Below the pieces are notes generated by a model. It was not told the DNA's origin and did no database searches. It saw only the letters and a program-made list of their open reading frames with translations. Below, piece after piece: positions 17,737-27,812 of a stretch of 64,000 nt of DNA. Location of the stretch: positions 1,674,001-1,738,000 of the forward strand of contig NZ_CP018937.1 in the NCBI RefSeq assembly GCF_002849695.1, read 5' to 3'. This stretch comes from Bacteroides fragilis (GTDB lineage: Bacteria; Bacteroidota; Bacteroidia; Bacteroidales; Bacteroidaceae). How positions within the stretch are numbered: the stretch's first letter is position 1; each line of letters opens with the position of its first letter. A program made the translations under genes and the position numbers.

Positions 17737-20700
17737 ATGAAGAAAAACAACTATGTCCAACAATTATGGGCGGATAATCCCATGCCTGCCGTTTGGAAAA
17801 AATTTCCATTAACTATGAAATTGCTTTTTGTGTTTTCTTTTTGTTTTGTTGGTTTACTATGTGCCAGCGACAGTTATGCCCAACGCACTATAATCAATGT
17901 GGAAGCAAAAAATCAGACTGTAAAAGAAGTACTTTCCCAAATTGAGTCACAATCTGAATTTAGTTTTTTTTATAATGATAGTCATGTTGATATTAACCGC
18001 CGGGTATCAATATCAACCGGGTACAATAACATCTTTACTATATTGAATGAGGTGTTTAAAAATACTAATGTAAAATATGTTATAAATAACAAGAAAATAA
18101 TATTGTCCACGAAGATACCGGATACATCTTCCGTAAAACAGACAATACATATAAAGGGAAAGGTGACGGACATATCCGGCGATCCGGTGATTGGAGCTAC
18201 TGTTATGGAGAATAGCACTAAAAACGGCGTGATAACAGATCTGAACGGAAATTTCACTCTGGATGTCTCTTCGCCTAACGCTACTATCACAGTTTCTTAT
18301 GTAGGTTATGTATCTCAGACTGTGAAGGCGCAAGGTGACAAAGTTTTGTCGATTATTCTGAAAGAGGATATGCAAACATTGGATGAAGTCGTGGTCGTAG
18401 GTTTCGGTACACAAAAGAAAGTGAATCTGACCGGTTCTGTATCTACGGTAAATGCTGATGAATTATTGTCGCGTCCGGTTTCCAACGTAAGCCAGGCTTT
18501 ACAGGGATTGGTTCCGGGAATGAATTTTTCCTATGCTTCCGATGGCAATGGCGGTGAGATAGGTGCGGACATGAAGGTCAATATTCGTGGAACAGGTACT
18601 ATCGGCGCTGGTTCCAATGCGGCTCCGTTAATCCTGATCGATGGTATGGAAGGAAATATGAATATGCTGAATCCGAATGATATTGAAAGCATATCAGTTC
18701 TGAAAGACGCTGCCGCCTCATCTATCTATGGTTCGCGTGCACCTTTCGGGGTAGTGTTGATAACAACTAAGAAAGGAAAAGCCGGGAAGGCAACCGTTAA
18801 TTACAATAACAGTTTTCGTTGGTCGCAGGCTATCAATCTGCCGCATGTGGCAGATGCATACACATATGCTATGTATTTCAATACTATGCAGCGGAATGAC
18901 GGTGTAACGGCAGTACAGTTTGATGATACCCGCCTTCAAGCTATCAAAGATTATGCATCGGGAGTGATTACCACTACTACTCAGCCTAATAGGAATACCC
19001 CTACTATTTGGGACTGGATCGGCAATACGGATACGGATTGGTATGATGTAGTATTCGGAGGAACGGCATTTTCACAGGAGCATTCGCTGAGTGTTAGTGG
19101 CGGAACGGAGAAAATACAGTATTATTTTTCGGGAAATTACATGGGGCAGGAAGGCATGATGGCTATCCGTCGTGATCAATTGCAGCGTTACTCGGTGACA
19201 GGAAAGATTAATGCAGAACTTTTTCCCTGGCTTCATATGAATTATAGTATGAAATACATGAGAAAGGATTATTCCAAGCCTACTGCTATGACCGATAATA
19301 CTCTTTATCAGAATATTTCCAAACGTTGGCCGATGGAGCCTACTGTAGATCCTAATGGATATCCAATGGGAAACACGATCATCCGGCCTATTCTCTACGG
19401 AGGTGACAATGATTCTCAGACTGACTGGCTATACCAACAATTCCAGGTAGTAGTGGAGCCTGTCAAGAACTGGAAAATTTTCGGGGAGATTAATTATAAA
19501 ACGATCGATAACTTTTCCCATACGGCTTCTTTAAAGGTTACACAAATGAATGTAGCCGGTGAGCCTTATTTGGGTGATACCTGGCAAACATCGAAAGTTA
19601 CAGAAAATGCTGAACGTACCAATTATTTTAACACAAATGTTTATAGTGACTATAGCAGAACTTTTGCTGAGGCACATCATGTGAAAGTGATGGCAGGATT
19701 TCAAGCTGAAATGAGCAAATGGAGACAGCTTAAGGCTACGAAGCAGGATTTGATATCAGAATCCGTCCCTAATATAAATGCTGCCACGGGAAAACCTACT
19801 ATTGACAAGTCTCAACTGACTCATTGGGCTACAGCCGGCTTTTTCGGTCGAGTCAATTACGATTATAAAGAACGTTATCTGTTCGAGATGAATCTTCGTT
19901 ATGACGGAACTTCACGTTTTGCAAGGAATAAGCGCTGGAACTTGTTTCCCTCGTTCTCTGCCGGATGGAATGTGGCGCGTGAGGCATTTATGGAACCTTA
20001 TAACGATGTTATCAATAATTTGAAAGTCCGTGGCTCTTGGGGAGAGCTTGGCAATCAGAATACGACAAATCTATATCCGTATATCCAGTTGATGAAGTTT
20101 GTTGCTGAAGATCCTAACTCTAATTGGCTAATTGAAAACAAGCGTCCCAACACAGCGAATGCACCGGATTTGATCTCGGCGTTATTAGGCTGGGAAACCA
20201 TGCGGTCATGGAATATTGGTTTCGATTTGGGATTGTTGAGCAACCGCTTGACTGTAAGCCTTGACTGGTTCAACCGGAAAACCATTAATATGGTGGGGCC
20301 GGCTCCCGAACTTCCTGTCACTTTGGGAACGAATGTTCCTAAAGTGAACAATGCCGATATGCAGTCTACCGGTTTTGAACTGGATTTGGGATGGAGAGAT
20401 CAAATCAGAGGATTTAATTATGGAGTCCACCTGTTACTTTCGGATGACCGCCAGAAGATTTTGAGGTATCCTAATAAGACGGGTAAAATCGACACTTGGT
20501 ATGCAGGTGAATATAGCGGTAATATATGGGGATTTGAAACCATCGGCATAGCCAAGAGCCAGGAAGAAATGGACGCCCATCTTGCTTCACTGCCCAATGG
20601 CGGACAGGATGCTTTAGGCACCAAATGGGGTGCGGGTGATATCATGTACCGGGATTTGAATGGCGATGGTAAAATTACCTCCGGTGCCACTCTCAATGAC

Positions 20701-21258
20701 CCGGGAGACAGGAAGATTATCGGTAACAGTTCTCCTCGGTTCAAATTCGGTCTGGATTTGAATGCATCCTGGAAAGGTTTCGATGCGCGTTTGTTCTTCC
20801 AGGGGGTAGCAAAACGTGACGCATGGTTAGGTGATAATATGTTCTGGGGAGCTACAGGTGACATATGGCAATCAGCATGCTTTACTCCTCATCTTGATTT
20901 TTTTCGTGAAGGCGATGATTTTTGGAGTCCTAATACAAATGCTTATTTCCCCAGGCCGTTGTCTGTCAATTATGCTAAAAACCAACAGGCGCAGACTCGT
21001 TATTTGCAAAATGCCGCTTATGTACGGCTGAAAAATCTGCAGATCGGCTATACTATCCCTGCACGGATAACGTCTAAAATGGGTATTTCCAATCTGCGAA
21101 TATTCTTCTCAGGAGAAAACCTGTTTACACTTACGGGATTGCCGCAAGGCTTTGACCCGGAAACAATCGGTACCGGATACGGATCAAATTCATATACTTC
21201 AGGAAAGACCTATCCGTTGTCTCGTACTTTCTCCACAGGATTTAGTGTTAATTTTTAA
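17737..21258 (+). CDS. SusC-like TonB-dependent outer membrane transporter with STN domain
   Basis: This protein of 1173 residues has an extended N-terminus with a signal peptide ending near DSYAQ (residue 49), an STN/secretin domain (about 52-100, FSFFYNDSHVDI), a carboxypeptidase-regulatory domain (KGKVTDISGDPVIGATV), the LDEVVVVGFGTQKKVNLTGSV segment before the plug, and a 22-strand barrel ending in aromatic FSTGFSVNF. SusC forms the outer membrane channel for oligosaccharides, energized by TonB. The STN domain is the contact to the FecR anti-sigma two genes upstream. I preferred the ATG at 17737 over a GTG at 17668 that lies in a hairpin. Confidence 0.96.
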   Translation: MKKNNYVQQLWADNPMPAVWKKFPLTMKLLFVFSFCFVGLLCASDSYAQRTIINVEAKNQTVKEVLSQIESQSEFSFFYNDSHVDINRRVSISTGYNNIFTILNEVFKNTNVKYVINNKKIILSTKIPDTSSVKQTIHIKGKVTDISGDPVIGATVMENSTKNGVITDLNGNFTLDVSSPNATITVSYVGYVSQTVKAQGDKVLSIILKEDMQTLDEVVVVGFGTQKKVNLTGSVSTVNADELLSRPVSNVSQALQGLVPGMNFSYASDGNGGEIGADMKVNIRGTGTIGAGSNAAPLILIDGMEGNMNMLNPNDIESISVLKDAAASSIYGSRAPFGVVLITTKKGKAGKATVNYNNSFRWSQAINLPHVADAYTYAMYFNTMQRNDGVTAVQFDDTRLQAIKDYASGVITTTTQPNRNTPTIWDWIGNTDTDWYDVVFGGTAFSQEHSLSVSGGTEKIQYYFSGNYMGQEGMMAIRRDQLQRYSVTGKINAELFPWLHMNYSMKYMRKDYSKPTAMTDNTLYQNISKRWPMEPTVDPNGYPMGNTIIRPILYGGDNDSQTDWLYQQFQVVVEPVKNWKIFGEINYKTIDNFSHTASLKVTQMNVAGEPYLGDTWQTSKVTENAERTNYFNTNVYSDYSRTFAEAHHVKVMAGFQAEMSKWRQLKATKQDLISESVPNINAATGKPTIDKSQLTHWATAGFFGRVNYDYKERYLFEMNLRYDGTSRFARNKRWNLFPSFSAGWNVAREAFMEPYNDVINNLKVRGSWGELGNQNTTNLYPYIQLMKFVAEDPNSNWLIENKRPNTANAPDLISALLGWETMRSWNIGFDLGLLSNRLTVSLDWFNRKTINMVGPAPELPVTLGTNVPKVNNADMQSTGFELDLGWRDQIRGFNYGVHLLLSDDRQKILRYPNKTGKIDTWYAGEYSGNIWGFETIGIAKSQEEMDAHLASLPNGGQDALGTKWGAGDIMYRDLNGDGKITSGATLNDPGDRKIIGNSSPRFKFGLDLNASWKGFDARLFFQGVAKRDAWLGDNMFWGATGDIWQSACFTPHLDFFREGDDFWSPNTNAYFPRPLSVNYAKNQQAQTRYLQNAAYVRLKNLQIGYTIPARITSKMGISNLRIFFSGENLFTLTGLPQGFDPETIGTGYGSNSYTSGKTYPLSRTFSTGFSVNF

Positions 21259-21268
21259 TTGATGACGT

Positions 21269-23284
21269 ATGAAAAAGATAATTCAATATTTGTTTTTGTT
21301 GGCAGGAGGAAGTTTTATTCTTTCTTCTTGCAATGATTTCTTGGATAAGGAACCTTTGGATAGTGTGACTCCGGACAACTTCTTCTTCAATGAAAGTGAC
21401 TTGGCTGCCTATGCTGTAAAGCACTACAATTTCACGACTCACGGCGGATACAATGCAGGTATTTGGAGAAATGATAATGCAACCGATAATCAGGCTGCTA
21501 CCAGTTATGATAATAAGTGGATTCCCGGTCAATGGAAAGTGCCGGAAGCTTACAGTGATCCCAGTAATAATGACCCTTGGTATTTTGGGCCTATTCGTGA
21601 AGCAAATTATTTTCTTGAAACAGTGATACCCCGTTTTGAAAAAGGAGAAATAGAAGGTACGGAAGCCAATATCAAACATTATATTGGCGAAATGTATTTT
21701 TTACGTGCTAAAAATTATTTATCTAAATTACAGACCTTCGGTGATTTTCCTATCATAACAAAAACATTGCCGGACGAAAGCGAGGCTTTAGTTGCAGCCA
21801 GTAAACGGGAGCCCCGCTACAAAGTCGCCCGTTTTATTTTGCAAGATTTGGATAATGCCATCGGTATGCTGAGCAATAATATTACAGGTGGAAAGAATCG
21901 TATAACCAAAAATGCGGCTTTATTATTGAAATCGAGAGCTGCCTTATTTGAAGCCTCCTGGCTGACATATCATAAAGGTACGGCTTTAGTTCCGGGTGGC
22001 CCGGGGTGGCCGGGAAAGGCGGAGGATATAACGGGTTTTAATATCGATACAGAAATTGCATTTTTTCTGAAGGAGGCTAAGGCCGCAGCTAAGGAAGTAA
22101 TCGGGAATGCGGCTTTGGTACAGAATACAGCAAAAGACTGTACGGATGAAATAGTTAAGACAGATGAAGACGTATATAAAATGAGCAATCCTTATTTTGC
22201 CCAATTTTCCGCAGATAACCTGGAAGGATATTCAGAAATATTAATGTGGCGTCAATATAATCTCCTTGAGTATAAAATCATGCATTCGGCTCCTTATTAT
22301 ATTCGAGTGGGAGGAAATACAGGATATACGCGGAATTATGTGGAGAGCTTCCTTTGTCGTGACGGCAAGCCGATCTATGCAAGCGATGAATATAAAGGGG
22401 ATGGGGCATTACGGAATGTACGTAAAAACAGAGATTTGCGTCTGCAACTTTTCATGATGACTCCTGGTGAAACACTCAGCCCGACTATCATGAATGGTAC
22501 TCCCGATTTACTACCGGAAGCTCCGAATCTTTTGGATATAACAGAATTAAAATGTGTGACGGGCTATCAGGTTCGCAAAGGGCTTTCCGATCATTGGTAT
22601 CGTGATGGCAATACAGCGATCGAAGGCTGTCCGGTATATCGTGTAGCCGAGGCGTATCTGAATTATATTGAAGCCGATTGTATGGAACATAACGGTACAT
22701 CTATCGGTTCAGAAGCGGCCGGCTACTGGGGGGATCTTCGCGAAAGGGCCGGGTTGCCGAGAGATTATACGGTGACAGTGAATAATACGGACCTTTCCAG
22801 AGAGAGAGACTGGGCGGTATATTCGGCAGGAAAAGAAGTTTCTTCTTTATTGTATAATATACGTCGTGAACGGCGTTGCGAACTCATGGCGGAAGGTCTT
22901 CGTATGATGGACTTAAAACGGTGGAGAGCCTTGGATCAGGTTAAGGGTTACATTATTGAAGGTGTCAATCTGTGGGAATCCGATTTGAAGGATATGTATA
23001 TGAAGGACGGGAAGAATCTTTTGGTACAGGAAGGCGAACCGAATTCTAATGTTTCAAGCTATGCCAGTAGTGGTAAGTATCTATGTCCTTATCGGGCTAC
23101 TAAAACAAATAATCTGATGTATGATGCCGGATACTCCTGGTGTGAAGCACATTATCTGAATCCGATTGCTATTACGCATTTCAGAATCACTGCTTCAGAT
23201 CCTAATGATCCCAGTACTTCTGTTATTTACCAGAATCCGGGATGGCCTACTGTAGCTAATGAAGGACCGATTGGTGTAAAGTAA
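21269..23284 (+). CDS. SusD/RagB family glycan-binding lipoprotein
   Basis: The 671-residue protein starts with a lipoprotein signal (lipobox LSSC, Cys21) and the family motif SCNDFLDKEPLDSVTPDNFF, has helical TPR-like segments (GEMYFLRAKNYLSKLQTFGDFPI) and the C-terminal ERRCELMAEGLRMMDLKRWRAL element. SusD caps the SusC barrel at the cell surface and binds the polysaccharide. It begins 10 bases after susC. It is longer than the typical 500-600 residues. Confidence 0.96.
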   Translation: MKKIIQYLFLLAGGSFILSSCNDFLDKEPLDSVTPDNFFFNESDLAAYAVKHYNFTTHGGYNAGIWRNDNATDNQAATSYDNKWIPGQWKVPEAYSDPSNNDPWYFGPIREANYFLETVIPRFEKGEIEGTEANIKHYIGEMYFLRAKNYLSKLQTFGDFPIITKTLPDESEALVAASKREPRYKVARFILQDLDNAIGMLSNNITGGKNRITKNAALLLKSRAALFEASWLTYHKGTALVPGGPGWPGKAEDITGFNIDTEIAFFLKEAKAAAKEVIGNAALVQNTAKDCTDEIVKTDEDVYKMSNPYFAQFSADNLEGYSEILMWRQYNLLEYKIMHSAPYYIRVGGNTGYTRNYVESFLCRDGKPIYASDEYKGDGALRNVRKNRDLRLQLFMMTPGETLSPTIMNGTPDLLPEAPNLLDITELKCVTGYQVRKGLSDHWYRDGNTAIEGCPVYRVAEAYLNYIEADCMEHNGTSIGSEAAGYWGDLRERAGLPRDYTVTVNNTDLSRERDWAVYSAGKEVSSLLYNIRRERRCELMAEGLRMMDLKRWRALDQVKGYIIEGVNLWESDLKDMYMKDGKNLLVQEGEPNSNVSSYASSGKYLCPYRATKTNNLMYDAGYSWCEAHYLNPIAITHFRITASDPNDPSTSVIYQNPGWPTVANEGPIGVK

Positions 23285-23304
23285 AACATATAGAATTTCA
23301 ATTT

Positions 23305-23450
23305 GAAAGAAGTTATTGCAAGAGCCTGGGTGGTAGGTAAAAATACCAATTGCCACTATTATATATCCCTAACACCGCTCTTTGGGTAGCCACTCTTTCT
23401 TCCTGAGAAAAAATAGTGGGGGGGAGAAGGCTTTTGCAATACTTCTTCTT
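23305..23450 (+). promoter_or_regulatory. structured intergenic region, susD to sulfatase
   Basis: The arms 23309-23327 and 23428-23445 are inverted complements with few mismatches (AGGCTTTTGCAATACTTC against GAAGTTATTGCAAGAGCCT). They enclose about 100 bases that can form further pairs (a CCACTATT/AATAGTGG pair) and include a run of seven G (23418-23424). This folded spacer separates the abundant susCD message from the enzyme genes and probably lowers or stabilizes their expression. Confidence 0.55.
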
Positions 23451-23466
23451 TAACAACAAACTAAAA

Positions 23467-24999
23467 ATGGAAAGAATTGCTTCCTTATTTTTGTTATGTC
23501 TTGCGGGTAATATGTATGCAGGAGGCATAAAAGTGGACAAGCGTCCCAATATCCTTCTTTTTCTGGTAGATGATATGGGGTGGCAGGATACTTCCGTACC
23601 TTTTTGGAATCAGAAGACACCTTTTAATGAACGTTACGAGACACCCAACATGGAACGTCTTGCCCGGAAAGGTATGAAGTTCACACAGGCATATGCCAAT
23701 AGCATCAGTCCGCCCAGTCGAGTAAGCTTATTCACAGGTATGAACAGTACCTGCCACAAAGTCACCAATTGGACCCTGGAGAGAAATGCTTCCAATGATG
23801 CCCCAAGTGACAAACTCATCTATCCACAATGGAATGTAAACGGATTCTGTCAACAGGACAAGATTGAGCATTGTACCTATGCGACTTCGCTGGCACAGTT
23901 ATTAAAAGACAATGGATATTATACCATACATTGTGGTAAAGCACATTTTGCCGCACGTTCAACACCTGGTGAAAATCCGCTGAATATGGGGTTTGATGTT
24001 AATATTGCCGGTGGAGCTCCTGGGGCTCCCGGCACTTATCAGGGACTTACACATTTCGGAAATGCCTATGAAGGCCATGCGCCATCGAAATTTGCTACTC
24101 CCGGCCTTGAAGAGTATCGCGGGAAAGATATTTTTCTGACTGAGGCACTTACCTTGGAAGCGGTCAGGGCACTCGATAAAGTGAAGCAGGAAAACCAACC
24201 GTTTTTCCTGTACATGGCACATTATGCCATTCATGTGCCACTGGAAAAAGATAAGCGGTTTTATAAGAAGTATAAGGAGAAAGGACTATCAGATAATGAT
24301 GCTGCTTATGCGGGACTCATTGAAGGAATGGACAAAAGCCTTGGGGATCTGATGGATTATCTGGAAAAGAATGACCTGATGGATAATACAATCATACTTT
24401 TTATGTCGGATAATGGAGGACTGGCGTCGGAGCCTTACTGGCACACGCCTTTGTATGTACAAAATGCTCCGCTCAGTAGTGGAAAAGGATCGGCCCATGA
24501 AGGGGGAATCCGCGAACCGATGATGGTCTATTGGCCTGGTGTAACTCAACCGCAGACTGAATGTGACAAATATGTAATTATAGAGGATTTTTTTCCTACT
24601 ATTCTTGGAATGGCAAAAATCAAACGTTACCATACGGTACAGCGTGTGGATGGAATCAGCTTTATTCCGTTGCTGACCGGTAAAAAGGATACCTCTAAAA
24701 ATCGGGCCCTTTTCTGGAATTTCTCCAATGGATGGGGGGAAGAAGGGCCCGGGTTCGGAGCCAGTTGTACTATCCGTAAAGGCGACTGGAAGTTGATCTA
24801 CTACTATGGTACGCAAAAGAAAGAACTCTTCAACATAGCCAATGATCTTTCAGAAAAACAGAATCTCGTACAAAGTCATCCCGGTATAGTGAAAAGGTTA
24901 TCTGATGAATTAGGTAAATATTTAAGAAAGAATAAAGCTCAGCGTCCGAGATTTAAAAGTACTGGAAAATTAGTGCCTTGGCCGGATGAAGTTCTATGA
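23467..24999 (+). CDS. S1-family sulfatase, Ser-type
   Basis: The 510-residue enzyme has a signal peptide (MERIASLFLLCLAGNMYAGG) and the alkaline-phosphatase-like sulfatase fold. Metal site residues appear in NILLFLVDDMGWQD, and the active-site signature is S81-P-P-S-R85 (ISPPSRVSLFTG), where Ser81 would be oxidized to formylglycine by an anaerobic sulfatase-maturating enzyme encoded elsewhere. Later motifs include HCGKAHF and FMSDNGG. It should remove sulfate from a glycan in the periplasm. The ATG at 23467 is chosen because the signal peptide begins there. Confidence 0.93.
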   Translation: MERIASLFLLCLAGNMYAGGIKVDKRPNILLFLVDDMGWQDTSVPFWNQKTPFNERYETPNMERLARKGMKFTQAYANSISPPSRVSLFTGMNSTCHKVTNWTLERNASNDAPSDKLIYPQWNVNGFCQQDKIEHCTYATSLAQLLKDNGYYTIHCGKAHFAARSTPGENPLNMGFDVNIAGGAPGAPGTYQGLTHFGNAYEGHAPSKFATPGLEEYRGKDIFLTEALTLEAVRALDKVKQENQPFFLYMAHYAIHVPLEKDKRFYKKYKEKGLSDNDAAYAGLIEGMDKSLGDLMDYLEKNDLMDNTIILFMSDNGGLASEPYWHTPLYVQNAPLSSGKGSAHEGGIREPMMVYWPGVTQPQTECDKYVIIEDFFPTILGMAKIKRYHTVQRVDGISFIPLLTGKKDTSKNRALFWNFSNGWGEEGPGFGASCTIRKGDWKLIYYYGTQKKELFNIANDLSEKQNLVQSHPGIVKRLSDELGKYLRKNKAQRPRFKSTGKLVPWPDEVL

Positions 25000-25062
25000 G
25001 AAAGTAAAATAGTCTATCGTTGATATACAGAAAAATACCTAATTTAGTAAAATAGAAGAATT

Positions 25063-27750
25063 ATGAGATTTTCTTTAATCTTTTGGAAAATTGTGCTTAT
25101 CTGTCTGATGTTGACCGAAGCAACAGGTATTTATGCAGACGGCTACCAGCCATCTTATTCCACTGCCGGCTTTTATTCACTTCCCAACACAGGACGTGCG
25201 GTGTATAGTATGAATCCCGCCTGGAGACTTCATAAAGGAAATATCGAAGGAGCGGAACGGCCGGGATTCAATGACAAGGCCTGGAATATCGTATCATTGC
25301 CGGATGGCATAGAGTATCTCCCCACTGAGGCCAGCGGATGCGTCAATTATCAGGGTGAGGTCTGGTATCGGAAACATTTTACTCCCGAACCGTGTTGGAG
25401 GGGCAAACAGCAATTCCTCCATTTCGAAGCTATTATGGGAAAGTCCAGAATATGGGTGAACGGAAAGTTGCTGAAGGAACATTTCGGTGGTTATCTGCCT
25501 GTAATCGTTGATGTCACTCCATACCTGAAATACGGAGAAGATAATGTAATTGCCGTATGGGCGGACAATGGTGATGATCCCGATTATCCTCCCGGAAAAC
25601 CACAGGACGCATTGGATTTTGCTTATTTTGGAGGAATTTACCGCGACTGCTGGATGATAGTCCACAACCAGGTATTTATTACCGATCCCAATTATGAAGA
25701 CGAGGCTGCCGGAGGCGGGCTGTTTGTCTCCTTCGACAAAGTGTCCGAGTTGTCTGCACAGTTGAAATTGGACACCCATATACGCAACAACTCCGGAAAA
25801 TCTTTTGGCGGAAAAATAACGTATGAACTCTATGATCAAGATAACAAATGCATTCTTACCAAAGAAACCGGCTTGTCAGTGAGTAACGGGATTGCCAGAC
25901 AGTTTTCCTGTAAAGCAACTGTCGAAAAGCCTCACCTCTGGTCACCCGACACTCCCTACCTTTACAAACTGCACATTTATGTGAAAGACAAAGCCGATAA
26001 CATCATTGACGGATATTGCCGCCGTATTGGTATCCGCAGCATTGAATTCAAGGGAAAAGATGGCTTCTGGTTGAATGGAAAGCCGTATCCGTATCCTCTG
26101 ATAGGAGCCAATCGTCATCAGGATTATGCTGTAATAGGCAATGCCCTGCCCAACAGCCTGCATTGGCGCGATGCGAAAAAGTTGCGTGATGCCGGATTGC
26201 GTGTTATCCGGAATGCCCATTGTCCGCAAGATCCGGCATTTATGGATGCTTGCGATGAATTAGGACTCTTTGTGATTGTCAATACACCGGGGTGGCAGTT
26301 TTGGAATGACAAGCCGATCTTTGCCCAAAGAGTATTCAGTGATATCCGCAATATGATTCGCCGGGACCGTAATCATCCTTGCGTATGGATGTGGGAACCG
26401 GTCCTGAACGAAACCTGGTATCCGGCGGATTTCGCCAAGAAGGTAGTAGATGTTCTCAAAGAAGAATATCCATATCCGTATTGTTATGCCGGATGTGATG
26501 CGACGGCACGCGGACATGAATATTTTCCCGTCCAATTTACCCATCCGATAAACGGTGGCGGCGGAGCTTTCAACTCCAAAGATTTAGACCCTAAAATATG
26601 TTATTTCACTCGCGAATGGGGAGATAATGTGGATGACTGGAACTCTCAAAACTCACCAAGCCGGGTCAATCGCGGCTGGGGAGAAGTGCCTATGCTGATT
26701 CAGGCACAGGGATATGCCAAGAATGATTATCAGCTTACAAGTTACGATATACTGTACAGAACTCCCAGACAACATATGGGTGGTTGCCTCTGGCACTCCT
26801 TCGACCACCAGAGAGGCTATCATCCCGATCCGTTCTACGGAGGAATCATGGATGCCTTCCGGCAGCCCAAGATGTCCTATTATATGTTCTGTTCCCAGCG
26901 TCCTGCCGAACCCAACAAAGAACTGATAGCCGATAACGGACCGATGGTTTACATAGCCAATGCGATGACTCCTTTCTCTCCGAAAGATGTGACAGTATAT
27001 AGCAACTGCGATGAAGTTCGCCTTACCTATTGTAAGGGAGGCAAGCAATATACTTACCATAAGCCGGCGAATGAAGCCGGAATGCCTTCACCGGTTATCA
27101 TGTTCAAGGATGTCTTTGATGTCATGCACGACAAAAAGTTGGCACGACAAAACAAACAGGCGGATTCTTATCTCCTGGCGGAAGGAATAATGAACGGAAA
27201 GGTGGTTGTGACACATAAAGTAACGCCTGCCCGTCGTCCCGTGAAATTATTGCTTTGGGCGGACGATGAGAAAGTACAGATGAAAGCGGACGGTTCGGAC
27301 ATGGTGACAGTCATAGCTGCCATCGCAGATGAAGACGGGAATATCAAACGTTTGAATGACTACGAAGTCAAATTTGAGATTGAAGGACAGGGGCAGCTCG
27401 TTGCCGATGAAGCGACATTTACCAATCCCCGTCCGGTACTTTGGGGAACTGCCCCGGTGCTGATAAGGTCTACCACTACACCCGGAAAAATCAAGATTCG
27501 CGCATCGGTGGCATGGCAAGGCAAACAGACTCCCGTTCCGGCAGAATTGATTATTTCCACTTTTCCTTCAGAGCATACTCTGATAGCGGACAAAGAGGAA
27601 CTGGCACAAGCCCAATCAACAGACGGGCGTAAAAACGAAAAAGCAATTACTGTCTCTTCTGATTGTGAAAAGCGTGTCCTTGACCTGCAACAGGAATTAA
27701 GCCGCCTGAAACTAAAAGAGGTAGAAAAACAGCAGAGTGACTTTGAATAA
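25063..27750 (+). CDS. glycoside hydrolase family 2 enzyme (beta-galactosidase-like)
   Basis: The 895-residue secreted enzyme (signal peptide 1-25) has the GH2 order: jelly-roll sugar-binding domain (about 60-215), Ig-like domain (about 225-330) and TIM barrel from about 335 on (GANRHQDYAVIGNALPNS). The acid/base is Glu450 in WEPVLNETW and the nucleophile is Glu518 in TREWGD. GH2 includes beta-galactosidases, glucuronidases and mannosidases; the exact activity is not settled. Further beta domains make up the tail. It lies between two sulfatase genes, suggesting action on sulfated sugars after desulfation. Confidence 0.92.
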   Translation: MRFSLIFWKIVLICLMLTEATGIYADGYQPSYSTAGFYSLPNTGRAVYSMNPAWRLHKGNIEGAERPGFNDKAWNIVSLPDGIEYLPTEASGCVNYQGEVWYRKHFTPEPCWRGKQQFLHFEAIMGKSRIWVNGKLLKEHFGGYLPVIVDVTPYLKYGEDNVIAVWADNGDDPDYPPGKPQDALDFAYFGGIYRDCWMIVHNQVFITDPNYEDEAAGGGLFVSFDKVSELSAQLKLDTHIRNNSGKSFGGKITYELYDQDNKCILTKETGLSVSNGIARQFSCKATVEKPHLWSPDTPYLYKLHIYVKDKADNIIDGYCRRIGIRSIEFKGKDGFWLNGKPYPYPLIGANRHQDYAVIGNALPNSLHWRDAKKLRDAGLRVIRNAHCPQDPAFMDACDELGLFVIVNTPGWQFWNDKPIFAQRVFSDIRNMIRRDRNHPCVWMWEPVLNETWYPADFAKKVVDVLKEEYPYPYCYAGCDATARGHEYFPVQFTHPINGGGGAFNSKDLDPKICYFTREWGDNVDDWNSQNSPSRVNRGWGEVPMLIQAQGYAKNDYQLTSYDILYRTPRQHMGGCLWHSFDHQRGYHPDPFYGGIMDAFRQPKMSYYMFCSQRPAEPNKELIADNGPMVYIANAMTPFSPKDVTVYSNCDEVRLTYCKGGKQYTYHKPANEAGMPSPVIMFKDVFDVMHDKKLARQNKQADSYLLAEGIMNGKVVVTHKVTPARRPVKLLLWADDEKVQMKADGSDMVTVIAAIADEDGNIKRLNDYEVKFEIEGQGQLVADEATFTNPRPVLWGTAPVLIRSTTTPGKIKIRASVAWQGKQTPVPAELIISTFPSEHTLIADKEELAQAQSTDGRKNEKAITVSSDCEKRVLDLQQELSRLKLKEVEKQQSDFE

Positions 27751-27812
27751 TTACCCCGGCTTGTTGTGGATAGAATAAACACATATTTATTTCAATTTTA
27801 AATTATAATCAT

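Noticed and set aside
23416..23466. Upstream extension of the first sulfatase
   Set aside because: The extension is encoded by the folded spacer and G run; the signal peptide begins at the ATG at 23467.
26714..26926. Open frame inside the GH2 gene
   Set aside because: It is a shadow frame inside a well-supported long gene; the same holds for other inner frames.
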